Shown: positions 1-6,586 of the stretch, piece by piece
Position numbering within the stretch: the first letter of the stretch is position 1
How the letters are laid out: every line of letters starts with the position of its first letter
Assembly: GCA_036260255.1 (NCBI GenBank)
Contig: DATAAF010000053.1
Location: forward strand, 1 to 7,816
Source: DASZJY01 sp036260255
Lineage (GTDB): Bacteria > Actinomycetota > Acidimicrobiia > Acidimicrobiales > AC-14
Direction: 5' to 3'
Length of the DNA: 7,816 bases
Position numbers and translations under genes: made by a program
The notes under the pieces: generated by a model
Databases searched by the model: none
What the model saw: only the letters and a program-made list of their open reading frames with translations
What the model was told of the DNA's origin: nothing

Positions 1-6
1 CGCTCG

Positions 7-198
7 TCAGAACGCGGCGACTCCGGTGTCCCACATCGTCGGGAAGACGAAGAGCGCCAGGCCGAGCGGCACGAGCACGAGCCGCGGCGCCACGCCGCGC
101 CGGCCCAGGCGCCCGAAGCGCCAGTCCGCCCCGGCCGCCGCGATCACGAAGCAGATGACGGCCCCGAGATAGAAGAAGAAGCTGGTCTCGTCGCTCAT
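7..198 (-). CDS. Small two-helix membrane protein, function unknown
   Basis: A complete 63-aa protein that I cannot assign to a named family. Two hydrophobic stretches are visible, at about residues 7-25 (rich in Phe, Ala, Ile) and 38-56 (rich in Leu, Val, Pro). They are separated by a loop containing five arginines (WRFGRLGRRG). By the positive-inside rule the loop should face the cytoplasm and both termini should lie outside. The ATG at 198 is preceded on the minus strand by GAGGG at 8-base spacing, an acceptable ribosome binding site. The gene begins 25 bases after the stop of the 19-aa peptide on the same strand, so the two may share a transcript. There are no catalytic residues or metal-binding motifs. 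That it is a real gene is fairly likely from its membrane-protein pattern; its function cannot be inferred. Confidence 0.6.
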   Translation of the reverse strand: MSDETSFFFYLGAVICFVIAAAGADWRFGRLGRRGVAPRLVLVPLGLALFVFPTMWDTGVAAF

Positions 199-223
199 CC
201 GATGGACCCTCGAGCGGGCGTTC

Positions 224-283
224 TCACGTGAGGAGCAGGATGAGGATGATGATCAGGATCAGGGTTCCGAGCCCGATGTACAT
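224..283 (-). CDS. 19-aa hydrophobic micropeptide
   Basis: A tiny frame encoding MYIGLGTLILIIILILLLT, stop TGA. Fifteen of the 19 residues are hydrophobic and none is charged, so it should be one membrane-spanning helix with almost nothing outside the bilayer. It is too short for ordinary gene callers. The case for it rests on the near-perfect GGAGGTGA Shine-Dalgarno with a 5-base gap to ATG and on its place just upstream of another small membrane-protein gene on the same strand. The N-terminus recalls short proteins beginning GT followed by a Leu/Ile run, such as the DUF3309 type, but it stops at the end of the first helix. A membrane regulator subunit, a type I toxin-like peptide or a leader peptide are all possible; nothing here chooses between them. 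Confidence 0.5.
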   Translation of the reverse strand: MYIGLGTLILIIILILLLT

Positions 284-285
284 GG

Positions 286-293
286 TCACCTCC
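286..293 (-). promoter_or_regulatory. Strong Shine-Dalgarno for the 19-aa peptide
   Basis: On the minus strand the bases read GGAGGTGA, followed by CC and ATG. This matches the 16S rRNA 3' end over eight bases, with about five bases between the GGAGG core and the start codon. It is the strongest ribosome binding site in the window and the main reason to accept the micropeptide as translated. Confidence 0.6.
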
Positions 294-380
294 GTTCGCG
301 GTTGCCTGTCTTGGGGGTTCCCTTCTGGCCGTTGACGCAAACCGCACGCGCCGCCACGCAGAGTGGTGGTTGCACCGGAT

Positions 381-410
381 CGGCGGGGGTCGACCGGTAC
401 GATCCCGCCG
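381..410 (+). promoter_or_regulatory. Putative leaderless promoter and dyad at the L,D-transpeptidase start
   Basis: TACGAT at 398-403 fits a -10 hexamer (TAnnnT). It ends six bases before the GTG at 410, so transcription would begin at or next to the start codon, as in the leaderless mRNAs common in actinobacteria. No Shine-Dalgarno lies upstream of this GTG. A perfect 7-base inverted repeat, CGGCGGG (381-387) and CCCGCCG (404-410), brackets the -10 and could be an operator or chance GC symmetry. No good -35 at 17-base spacing is visible; TTGCAC at 370-375 sits 22 bases upstream. The rest of 284-409 is the divergent promoter region shared with the 19-aa peptide, in which I see nothing else clear. 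Confidence 0.35.
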
Positions 411-1156
411 TGATCCGGCGTGCGCTTGTCGGGGCGGCTGCGGCGGTGCTGCTGACCGCCTGTGGGTCGGGCACCGAGCGGACGGCGGCCACCACGGCGC
501 CCACGACCACCGCGCCCCCTCCGACCGTGTCCACGACGGCTCCGGTGCCTCGGTCGACGGTGGCCACCGCCACCGTCCCCGTGGTCAACGTCTACGACGA
601 TCCGGGAGCGCCCGCACCCGCCCGCTCCCTCGAGCACCCGATCCGGCCCCAGGGGACGCCCCTCGTGTTCCTCGTGGTCGAGGAGCAGCCGGAGTGGCTG
701 AAGGTGCTGGTGCCTGTCCGGCCCAACGGCACCACCGGGTGGATCCGGACGTCCGACGTCACCCTGGCGTCCCACACCTTCCGCATCCTCGTGGAGCTGG
801 GCGCCCACCGCCTCACCGTCTGGAAGGGCAACGACGTGTTCGCCGTGGAGCCCATCGGTGTGGGGCGCCAGGAGGCACCCACCCCGGGTGGCGTCTTCTA
901 CACCCTGCAGCTCCTCAAGACGGTGGAGGAGCAGGACCAGCGGGCGTACGGGCCCTATGCCTACGCGCTCTCCGGGTTCTCCGAGGTGCTCACGAGCTTC
1001 ATGGGCGGGGAGGGACGGCTGGCCATCCACGGGACGAGCGACCCGTCGAGCGTCGGCCAGGACGTCAGCCATGGATGCATCCGCATGACGAACGAGGCCA
1101 TCACCCGCCTGGTGACCGAGCTGCCCCTCGGCGTCCCCGTCGAGGTACGCGCCTGA
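410..1156 (+). CDS. L,D-transpeptidase lipoprotein (SH3-like + YkuD)
   Basis: A 248-aa peptidoglycan cross-linking enzyme, expected to form 3-3 bonds between meso-diaminopimelate residues on the outer face of the membrane. The GTG start gives a short lipoprotein signal: Arg-Arg at 3-4, a hydrophobic core, and lipobox L15-T-A-C18, where Cys18 would be lipidated. Residues 20-57 form a Thr/Pro/Ala linker. Residues 58-117 resemble a bacterial SH3 domain (VNVYDDPG, then WLKV and GTTGWI). Residues 122-246 are the YkuD domain with His207-Gly and the signature S220-H-G-C223-I-R-M; Cys223 should be the catalytic nucleophile. An in-frame ATG at 302 adds 36 residues but would bury the signal peptide, so I reject it. 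It converges with the MurA gene (10 bases between stops), also a cell-wall gene. The fold and activity are confident; the substrate and crosslink type are inferred from the family. Confidence 0.92.
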   Translation: MIRRALVGAAAAVLLTACGSGTERTAATTAPTTTAPPPTVSTTAPVPRSTVATATVPVVNVYDDPGAPAPARSLEHPIRPQGTPLVFLVVEEQPEWLKVLVPVRPNGTTGWIRTSDVTLASHTFRILVELGAHRLTVWKGNDVFAVEPIGVGRQEAPTPGGVFYTLQLLKTVEEQDQRAYGPYAYALSGFSEVLTSFMGGEGRLAIHGTSDPSSVGQDVSHGCIRMTNEAITRLVTELPLGVPVEVRA

Positions 1157-1166
1157 TCCGGGGTCC

Positions 1167-2504
1167 CTACGTCGGCGTGATGCGCAGGCCCAGCTCGGAG
1201 AACTTCTCCAGCGGGCGGTCGTAGCCCCGCTCGAGGTGGTGGACGCCCCGCAGGGTCGAGGGGCCCTGGGCGGCGGCGGCGGCGATGACGTAGGCGAAGG
1301 CGCCCCGCACGTCGGGCATCACCATCTCGCCCCCGTCGAGCGGGGTGACCCCGCGGACGAGGGCCGAGTGCTGCCACCCGCTCTGCTGGAACCGGCACGC
1401 CTGTCCCACCAGGCACTGCTCGAACAGCTCGACCTCGGCGCCGAGGGCGCGCAGCGCCTCCACGTAGCCCAGCCGGTCCTCGAACACCGTCTCGTGCACC
1501 ACCGACATTCCCGGCACCTGGGTGAACAGCACGACCAGAGGCGGCTGCCAGTCGGTCATGAACCCGGGGTGGGTGCTGGTCTGCACCGCCGCCGGCCGCA
1601 GCTCCTCGGCCGAGGCGGCGATGCCGTCCTCGGAGATCTCGAAGTGCGCGCCCATGCGCTGGAGGGTGGAGATGGCGGTGACCAGGCGGTCCTGCGAGCA
1701 GCCCCGCACCCGCACCCGCCCTCCGGTGGCCAGCCCCGCCACCAGGTAGGAGAGCGCCTCGATGCGGTCGCCCCCCAGGCGCTGGCGGGCGCCGCTCAAC
1801 CGGGGGACGCCCTCGATGATGAACACCCGGTCGGGCTGCATCTCGATGCGGGCCCCCATGCGCTGAAGGAAGAGGGCGAGCTCGACCACCTCGGGCTCGA
1901 TGGCGGCGTTCTCGAGGGTCGTCCGCCCCTCCGCCTTGGCCGCGGTGACCAGCACGCTCTCGGTAGCCCCCACGCTCGGGAACGGCAGGCGGATGTGGGC
2001 GCCGTGGAGCTGGATGGCCTTGGCCTCCAGCCCCTCAGGCGTGAGCTCGACCTCGGCGCCGAAGCGGCGGATGGCTTCCACGTGGAAGTCGACCGGGCGG
2101 GCCCCGATCGGGTCACCCCCGACCAGGGGGACGAAGACCTCGCCGACGCGGTGGAGCAACGGCCCGAGCAGCAGGATCGGCACCCGGTTGAGCCCGGTGT
2201 AGGAGACGGGGATGCGACCGTCGGTCACGGTCACCGGGTCCACGACGACGTCGGCCCCGTCCTCGGCGCTCCCCACCGGGTCCTCGAAGGCGACGCCGGC
2301 TCCCAGCGACTGCAGCATCGACGAGGTGATGGCCACGTCGCCCAGGTAGGGGGCGTTCAGGATGGTGCTCGGGCCGTCGGCGAGGAGGGCGGCGACCATG
2401 AGCTTGGTCACCGCGTTCTTGGAGCCACCGACTCGCACCTCGCCCCGAAGAGGGCCGGCCGGCTCGATCTTCCAGGCGCTGGCGTCCGGCACGGGCGCCA
2501 TCAT
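1167..2504 (-). CDS. murA: UDP-GlcNAc 1-carboxyvinyltransferase (MurA family), Asp-loop type
   Basis: A 445-aa EPSP-synthase-fold enzyme that transfers enolpyruvate from phosphoenolpyruvate to UDP-GlcNAc, the first committed step of peptidoglycan synthesis, in the cytoplasm. Visible MurA landmarks: K29-N30 (SKNA), R107, the loop GGDPIGARPVDFH with R136, TDWQ with D318, DVRGA with R400 and ERGY with R426. The loop residue equal to E. coli Cys115 is Asp131, as in Mycobacterium tuberculosis MurA, so fosfomycin should not alkylate it. The usual length is about 420 aa; the extra length is mainly at the N-terminus and near residues 76-95. I chose ATG 2504, preceded by AAGGG at 4 bases; ATG 2501 is equally possible. 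The frame stays open to 3149, but there it is only the shadow of helD. Several motifs are looser than in housekeeping MurA (TDWQPP for TDxQAP), so it may be a paralogue. Confidence 0.87.
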   Translation of the reverse strand: MMAPVPDASAWKIEPAGPLRGEVRVGGSKNAVTKLMVAALLADGPSTILNAPYLGDVAITSSMLQSLGAGVAFEDPVGSAEDGADVVVDPVTVTDGRIPVSYTGLNRVPILLLGPLLHRVGEVFVPLVGGDPIGARPVDFHVEAIRRFGAEVELTPEGLEAKAIQLHGAHIRLPFPSVGATESVLVTAAKAEGRTTLENAAIEPEVVELALFLQRMGARIEMQPDRVFIIEGVPRLSGARQRLGGDRIEALSYLVAGLATGGRVRVRGCSQDRLVTAISTLQRMGAHFEISEDGIAASAEELRPAAVQTSTHPGFMTDWQPPLVVLFTQVPGMSVVHETVFEDRLGYVEALRALGAEVELFEQCLVGQACRFQQSGWQHSALVRGVTPLDGGEMVMPDVRGAFAYVIAAAAAQGPSTLRGVHHLERGYDRPLEKFSELGLRITPT

Positions 2505-2551
2505 GGCACCCTTGGGCGCCGCCGCCGGTCGGCTTCCCGGGATGGCTGTGA

Positions 2552-4864
2552 TCAGGCGGGGGACGGGAGCGGGGCGTCGGCCACGCGGTCCGGCGCCAGC
2601 GCGGCGGGAAGCTCCTGGGCGTGGACCACCCGCAGCCGCTGCGTCGTCCGGGTGACAGCGACATAGAGAGCCCGGAGGCCCTGTGGGCTCTCGGCCACCA
2701 CCGCCGCCGGCTCGACCACCACGACCGAGTCGAACTCCAGGCCCTTGGCTGTCCCCAGGGCCAGGACGGCGGCAGGCGCGTCGAGGACGGCGGCGTCGGT
2801 GCCGGCCGCCGCCAGGCCGGGTCCGACCGAGGCGGCAAGCGGTCCCAAGAGGGCAGCCGGAGCCACCACTCCCACCTTCCCCGGCGCCACGTGCTCGATC
2901 TCGTCCCGCACCGCGGAAGCCGCCTCGGCCACCAGGTCGTCGGCGTCGACCCGAGAGAACACCGGCCCCACGCCCGATCGCCGGACGGGAACGGGCGGGG
3001 TCAGCTCGGGCGCCGCCTCGGCGAGGATGCGGGCGGCCACCTCCATGACCTCGGCGGGCGTGCGGTAGTTCACCGTGAGGTGCACGACCCGGGGGTCGCG
3101 CCGGCGGGGAAGGTGGGCGACGACCTCGTCCCAGCTGCCGGGCGCCCACACACCGGTGGCCTGGCCCAGGTCACCGACGATCGTCATCGACCCGCTCGGG
3201 CACCGCCGCGCCAGCATCCGCCACTGCATGGGCGACAGTTCCTGGGCCTCGTCGACCAAAACGTGGCCGAAGGTGCGGGTGGCGAGGTCGGGAACCTCCT
3301 CGTCGCCGTCGTCGACCTGCTCGAGCAGGTGGCGGCGGAGGGCGGCCCGCGTCGCCCGGTCGGCGCCGATGTCGTCGAGGGCGCGCTCGATCGCCCAGCC
3401 TTCGCCTCCCTCGTCGGGCTCGTCGGCGAAGCCGGCGCCGGCCGCCGCCCGCCTCGGCCCCCGGGTGGGCACCGGCCCGAGGAGGGTGACGGCCTCGTCG
3501 TGCAGGGCGACGTCGGCGTCGGTCCACGGCACGTCGGCCAGGCGGCGGCTCCGGGGCCGGTGGATGGCCCGGCACTCGTCGTCGCCGAGGATCCCCCTCC
3601 CGGCGTCGGCCACGAGGCGCGGCGACCCGAGGAACCGGTGCAGCAGGGACTCGGGCGTGAGCACCGGCCACATGGCGTCGCAGGCGGCGACGAACTCCGG
3701 TGTCTCCCGCAGGCGCTCCTCCACCTCGGCCTTGCCACCGTCGCCGGTGGCCACGCCGCGGCGGGCGAGCTGGCGCAACAGCAGCCGCAGGACACCGCGC
3801 TCCACCGCGACCCGCCGCTCGTTGTGGGTGCCGGACCGGCGCCCCGTGCGGGTCACGATGCGAGCCGACTCGGCGACGGACACGGTGAGGCGGTGCACGC
3901 CGAAGGGGATCACCGCCGGCTCGCCCAAGGGCTGCTGGCGCTGCACCACGGCCCGGGCCATGACCTCGACCATCCGCGGATCGCCCTTGACCCGGGCGGC
4001 GGCGGGGGAGTCGACCCCCCGGACCGGGGTGGCCGGCCGCAGCCCCGACGGCGTGGCGAAGGTGACGGTGTGCTCGCCCAGCGCCGGCAGCACGTCCTCG
4101 ATGTAGCGGAGGAAGACGCGGTTCGGACCGACGAGGAGGACGCCCGCCCGCTCCAGGGGGAACCGGTGGGTGTAGAGCAGGTAGGCAGCCCGGTGCAGTG
4201 CGACCGCCGTCTTGCCCGAGCCCGGGCCGCCCTCGACGACGAGGATGCCGGGGAGTGGTGCGCGGATGACCTCGTCCTGCTCGGCCTGGATGGTTGCCAC
4301 GATGTCGCTCATGCGCCCGGTGCGGGAGCGCTCGAGGGCGGCGAGCAGGGCCCCTTCTCCCATGAGGACGAGGCCGCCCGCCTCGCCCTCCGGGGACGGC
4401 TGCCCGAGCAGCTCGTCGTCGATGCCGGTGATCCGCCGACCGCGGAAGATGAAGTGCCGACGGCGGGTGAGCCCCATCGGGTGGACACCGGTCGCCCGGT
4501 AGAACGGCTCGGCCGCCGGCGCCCGCCAGTCGACGAGGAGGGCGTCGTGGTTCTCGTCGGAGACGGCGATGCGCCCGATGTACAGCCGCTCGCCGTCCTC
4601 GTGGTCGGTCCGCCCGAAGCACAGCGGCCCGTCGCCCACCCGGAGCTCGGCCAGCCGGCGTTCGGTGACGTGCATGCGCACGTCGCGCTCGAGGCGAGCC
4701 TGGTGGGTGCCGCCGGCGCCTTGGTCGAGCACGCCGGCGACGACCTTGCGGGCCTGCTCTCGCATGGCCTCGAGCCGCTCGTAGGCACGGTCGACCACCG
4801 CCTGCTCGGCGGCGATCTCGACATGGTGGATGGAGGGTCCGGAGGGCTGGGCTGGCGCGGTCAT
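2552..4864 (-). CDS. helD: HelD-type RNA polymerase recycling ATPase (SF1 helicase fold)
   Basis: A 770-aa UvrD/Rep-like ATPase of the HelD family, which binds RNA polymerase and pulls it off DNA; actinobacterial members (HelR) can also lower rifampicin sensitivity. The order is: N-terminal helical arm (about 15-75), the HelD hallmark VDWRAP..PFYRAT (111-125), Walker A GGPGSGKT (212-219), a long insertion (about 275-530) where HelD proteins carry their RNA polymerase-contacting parts, Walker B VDEAQ (537-541), motif III VGDLGQ (563-568), VNYRTP (598-603), GTAKGLEFDSVVVVEP (704-719) and ALYVAVTR (732-739). All ATPase motifs are present. The length fits the family (about 700-780). ATG 4864 has no clear Shine-Dalgarno, but no later start keeps the arm. 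The murA start lies 47 bases downstream on the same strand. Rifampicin protection specifically is not shown by the sequence. Confidence 0.9.
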   Translation of the reverse strand: MTAPAQPSGPSIHHVEIAAEQAVVDRAYERLEAMREQARKVVAGVLDQGAGGTHQARLERDVRMHVTERRLAELRVGDGPLCFGRTDHEDGERLYIGRIAVSDENHDALLVDWRAPAAEPFYRATGVHPMGLTRRRHFIFRGRRITGIDDELLGQPSPEGEAGGLVLMGEGALLAALERSRTGRMSDIVATIQAEQDEVIRAPLPGILVVEGGPGSGKTAVALHRAAYLLYTHRFPLERAGVLLVGPNRVFLRYIEDVLPALGEHTVTFATPSGLRPATPVRGVDSPAAARVKGDPRMVEVMARAVVQRQQPLGEPAVIPFGVHRLTVSVAESARIVTRTGRRSGTHNERRVAVERGVLRLLLRQLARRGVATGDGGKAEVEERLRETPEFVAACDAMWPVLTPESLLHRFLGSPRLVADAGRGILGDDECRAIHRPRSRRLADVPWTDADVALHDEAVTLLGPVPTRGPRRAAAGAGFADEPDEGGEGWAIERALDDIGADRATRAALRRHLLEQVDDGDEEVPDLATRTFGHVLVDEAQELSPMQWRMLARRCPSGSMTIVGDLGQATGVWAPGSWDEVVAHLPRRRDPRVVHLTVNYRTPAEVMEVAARILAEAAPELTPPVPVRRSGVGPVFSRVDADDLVAEAASAVRDEIEHVAPGKVGVVAPAALLGPLAASVGPGLAAAGTDAAVLDAPAAVLALGTAKGLEFDSVVVVEPAAVVAESPQGLRALYVAVTRTTQRLRVVHAQELPAALAPDRVADAPLPSPA

Positions 4865-4949
4865 CGAGAAGGTGCTGCGACTGTAGTGAATTCAGCGCGG
4901 CCTTTTTCGGCTGAACGTCAGGCGGATATGGATGATTTCCGCTGTCTTT
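4865..4949 (-). promoter_or_regulatory. helD upstream region with small inverted repeat and weak -10
   Basis: This gap is visibly richer in A+T than its surroundings. On the minus strand TACAGT (4885-4880) could be a -10, placing transcription about 8-10 bases before the helD ATG; no matching -35 is evident. TTCAGC (4891-4896) and GCTGAA (4910-4915) form a perfect 6-base inverted repeat around a 13-base spacer, just upstream of that -10, where an operator could lie. I do not see the rifamycin-associated element (a GGGGCTTG inverted repeat) known upstream of some helR genes. Confidence 0.3.
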
Positions 4950-4984
4950 CGCCCGGTGCTATTTGAACATTCTAACACCGGGCG
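4950..4984 (-). terminator. GC-rich hairpin around the end of the 276-aa gene
   Basis: CGCCCGGTG (4950-4958) and CACCGGGCG (4976-4984) are perfect 9-base inverted arms around a 17-base A+T-rich loop that holds the stop codon (TAG, 4961-4959) of the gene ending here. Part of the loop can pair further (GAA with TTC around CA). In the minus transcript the stem is followed by AAAGAC and not a U-run, so it is not a classic Rho-independent terminator; U-less stems are common in actinobacteria. It could instead separate this transcript from helD or be a protein-binding dyad. Confidence 0.5.
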
Positions 4985-5789
4985 GTCCCGACGGAGCGGG
5001 CGACGCGCGGGTGGTCGCCTCCGCCTCCCAGTCGAGGTGCCGGGTTCCGTCCTCCGCCAGGTGGACGCTTGCCAGGCGCACCACCGGAACTTGGCGGCCG
5101 GCGCCGGCGTCCTCCCAGCGCACCGCCCGGACCACCGGTCGCGTCCAGTGGCGCTCGACGATCTCGACGACGAAGGCCCCGTCCACCAGGGCGATGCCGA
5201 GGGGCCACACCTCGACCAGCCACCAGGCATGGAGGCTGGCCCGGGCCCGCACTCCGACCCTGTCCATCTGGCCGCTGACGGTCGCCTCCTCGTGGTCGGG
5301 GACGATCCTCACCTGGGCCCCCGAGATCACCCGGCTGCCGAACCGCTGCTTCTCACCGGTGAGGTGCTGGCGGAACGGCGGCAGGGCTCGCTCCTTGGCC
5401 AGCTCCTGCAGCAGGCGGCCTTGCTTGTCGAGGTACGACGTGCGCCGCCAGGCCCGGGCCCAGCTCCATGTCATCCCGAGGCTCCGGGGCAGCTCCATCT
5501 CCTTCGGCGCGAGGACGGCGTCGGCCCCCATCCAGGTTTGCATGCGGTTGAACAGCTCGGGCGGCATGCCGAACTGGTCGCGCCACAGGCGCAGCGCCCG
5601 CAGGCAGGCGCACGGCTCCCCGCCGAGCACGAGCATGGCCCGCTCGGCGCTCAGGTCGTGGTCGTGGAGCACGAACTTCCCCCGCTGCCAGCTGACCCGG
5701 TGCTCCTCGCCCTCGCACGGGATGGTGGCCGAGACGGGGGCGACGTGGTGGTACCACCGCGGTCGGCGGGGGAGGGTCACGGGACCCAT
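4959..5789 (-). CDS. Conserved-looking protein of unknown function
   Basis: A 276-aa soluble protein that I do not recognise with a function. Two parts are visible. Residues 18-75 contain a His/Cys/Trp-rich segment (IPCEGEEHRVSW, HDHDLSAE, LGGEPCACL) with Cys25, Cys60 and Cys62 and several histidines that could bind metal, though the spacing does not match a standard zinc finger. Residues 85-135 hold a basic, Trp-rich stretch (MTWSWARAWRRTSYL). The C-terminal half (about 150-260) looks like alternating beta strands. There is no signal peptide or membrane helix. The ATG at 5789 has only GAGG touching it, so GTG at 5780 is an alternative, using that GAGG at better spacing. It diverges from the AlkD-like gene with 59 bases between starts, and it ends 94 bases upstream of helD on the same strand. 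Codon use matches its neighbours, so a real gene is likely. Confidence 0.75.
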   Translation of the reverse strand: MGPVTLPRRPRWYHHVAPVSATIPCEGEEHRVSWQRGKFVLHDHDLSAERAMLVLGGEPCACLRALRLWRDQFGMPPELFNRMQTWMGADAVLAPKEMELPRSLGMTWSWARAWRRTSYLDKQGRLLQELAKERALPPFRQHLTGEKQRFGSRVISGAQVRIVPDHEEATVSGQMDRVGVRARASLHAWWLVEVWPLGIALVDGAFVVEIVERHWTRPVVRAVRWEDAGAGRQVPVVRLASVHLAEDGTRHLDWEAEATTRASPAPSGPPGVRMFK

Positions 5790-5848
5790 CCTCGCGCCGC
5801 GCCGGCGACAGCCCGCGGGGCCGGCGGCCGGCGGGCAGACTCGGCATC
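5790..5848. promoter_or_regulatory. Divergent promoter region with GC dyad
   Basis: These 59 bases separate two divergent starts and must hold both promoters. GCCCGC (5811-5816) and GCGGGC (5831-5836) are perfect inverted arms around an interior that is itself repetitive (GGCCGG and CGGCCG). CAGACT at 5836-5841 lies seven bases before the GTG at 5849 and could serve as a poor -10 for a leaderless message. There is no Shine-Dalgarno for the plus-strand gene. The extreme GC content makes chance symmetry likely. Confidence 0.25.
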
Positions 5849-6586
5849 GTGTTCGACCCGGCCACGGCGACCCTGGAACGTCTCCTCGCCGAGGCGGCCG
5901 ACGACGCCACGCGCCGGCACTGGGAGGCCTACCTCAAGGGGACCGCTCGCTTCCGGGGCGTCCCCATGGCCGGCGTCCGCTCGGCCGTGCGCCGGACGTG
6001 GCGCGAGCACGCGCTGGTCGAGGCGTCCACCAACGACCTGCTGACCCTGGCCCACCGGTGGTTCGCCGCGCCCACGTCCGAGGACAAGCTGGCCGCCGTC
6101 CTCCTCCTCGCCGAACAAGTGCCCGATCGCCTCGGTGTCGAGCACCTCGGCGCCCTCGCCGCGCCGTTCGGCGCCGGCCACATCGCCGACTGGAACGTGT
6201 GCGACTGGTACGCGACCAAGACGCTCCACGTCTTCCTGACCTACGACCCCGACGACACCGAGCCCCGGGCGCGCGGCCTGGCTCGGTGGGGTCGTGCCGA
6301 GAGCCTGTGGCAGCGGCGAGCCGGCCTGGTCGCCTTCGTCAAGCTGGCGCCCCGGGCCGCCGAGCAGTTCGAAGGGTTCACCGAGCTGGTGCTGCAGCTG
6401 TGCCGCGACAACCTGGTCAGCGACGACCGCTTCGCCCACACCGGGCCCGGCTGGGTCCTCCGCGAGCTCTCCCGTTCCGAGCCTGACGCCGTCCGCCGCT
6501 TCGTCGAGGAGAACGACCGCCTGTCGGACGAGGCCCGGCGCATGGCGCTGGCCCGGCTCCGCCGGGGCCGCTACCGGCGCCGCTGA
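5849..6586 (+). CDS. AlkD-like DNA alkylation repair protein
   Basis: A 245-aa all-helical HEAT-like protein of the AlkC/AlkD DNA alkylation repair family, whose glycosylase members excise bulky or cationic 3-methyl and 7-methyl purines from DNA in the cytoplasm. The family's landmarks appear in order: FRGVPMAGVR (35-44, the usual GV(K/R)...R region), ADWNVCDWYATK (113-124) with Asp119 at the place of AlkD's catalytic aspartate, LWQRRAGLVAF (153-163) and GWVLRE (201-206), which supply the Arg and Trp lining the DNA cleft. The length is near the usual 220-240. The C-terminus is basic (RLRRGRYRRR), plausible for DNA contact. The start is GTG 5849, with no Shine-Dalgarno and possibly leaderless; the upstream sequence offers no better start. 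The first tryptophan of the usual WWD motif is not obvious, so the substrate range is uncertain. Confidence 0.85.
   Translation: MFDPATATLERLLAEAADDATRRHWEAYLKGTARFRGVPMAGVRSAVRRTWREHALVEASTNDLLTLAHRWFAAPTSEDKLAAVLLLAEQVPDRLGVEHLGALAAPFGAGHIADWNVCDWYATKTLHVFLTYDPDDTEPRARGLARWGRAESLWQRRAGLVAFVKLAPRAAEQFEGFTELVLQLCRDNLVSDDRFAHTGPGWVLRELSRSEPDAVRRFVEENDRLSDEARRMALARLRRGRYRRR

Noticed and set aside
302..409. Upstream ATG start for the L,D-transpeptidase.
   Set aside because: It would put 36 hydrophilic residues before a clear lipoprotein signal peptide and has no better ribosome binding site.
1236..2666. Long plus-strand open frame of 476 codons opposite murA.
   Set aside because: Its product is rich in His, Asp, Gly, Arg and Leu with no motif; it is the antisense shadow of the MurA frame, which has clear family residues.
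2505..3149. N-terminal extension of the MurA frame up to 3149.
   Set aside because: The extra sequence is Arg/Gly/Pro-rich, overlaps helD in another frame, and MurA homology begins just after ATG 2504.
4865..4949. Rifamycin-associated element upstream of helD.
   Set aside because: I looked for the GGGGCTTG-type inverted repeat and found only an unrelated TTCAGC/GCTGAA repeat.
2621..4966. Plus-strand open frame of 781 codons opposite helD.
   Set aside because: Antisense of HelD in GC-rich DNA; low-complexity product without domains, while HelD carries every ATPase motif.
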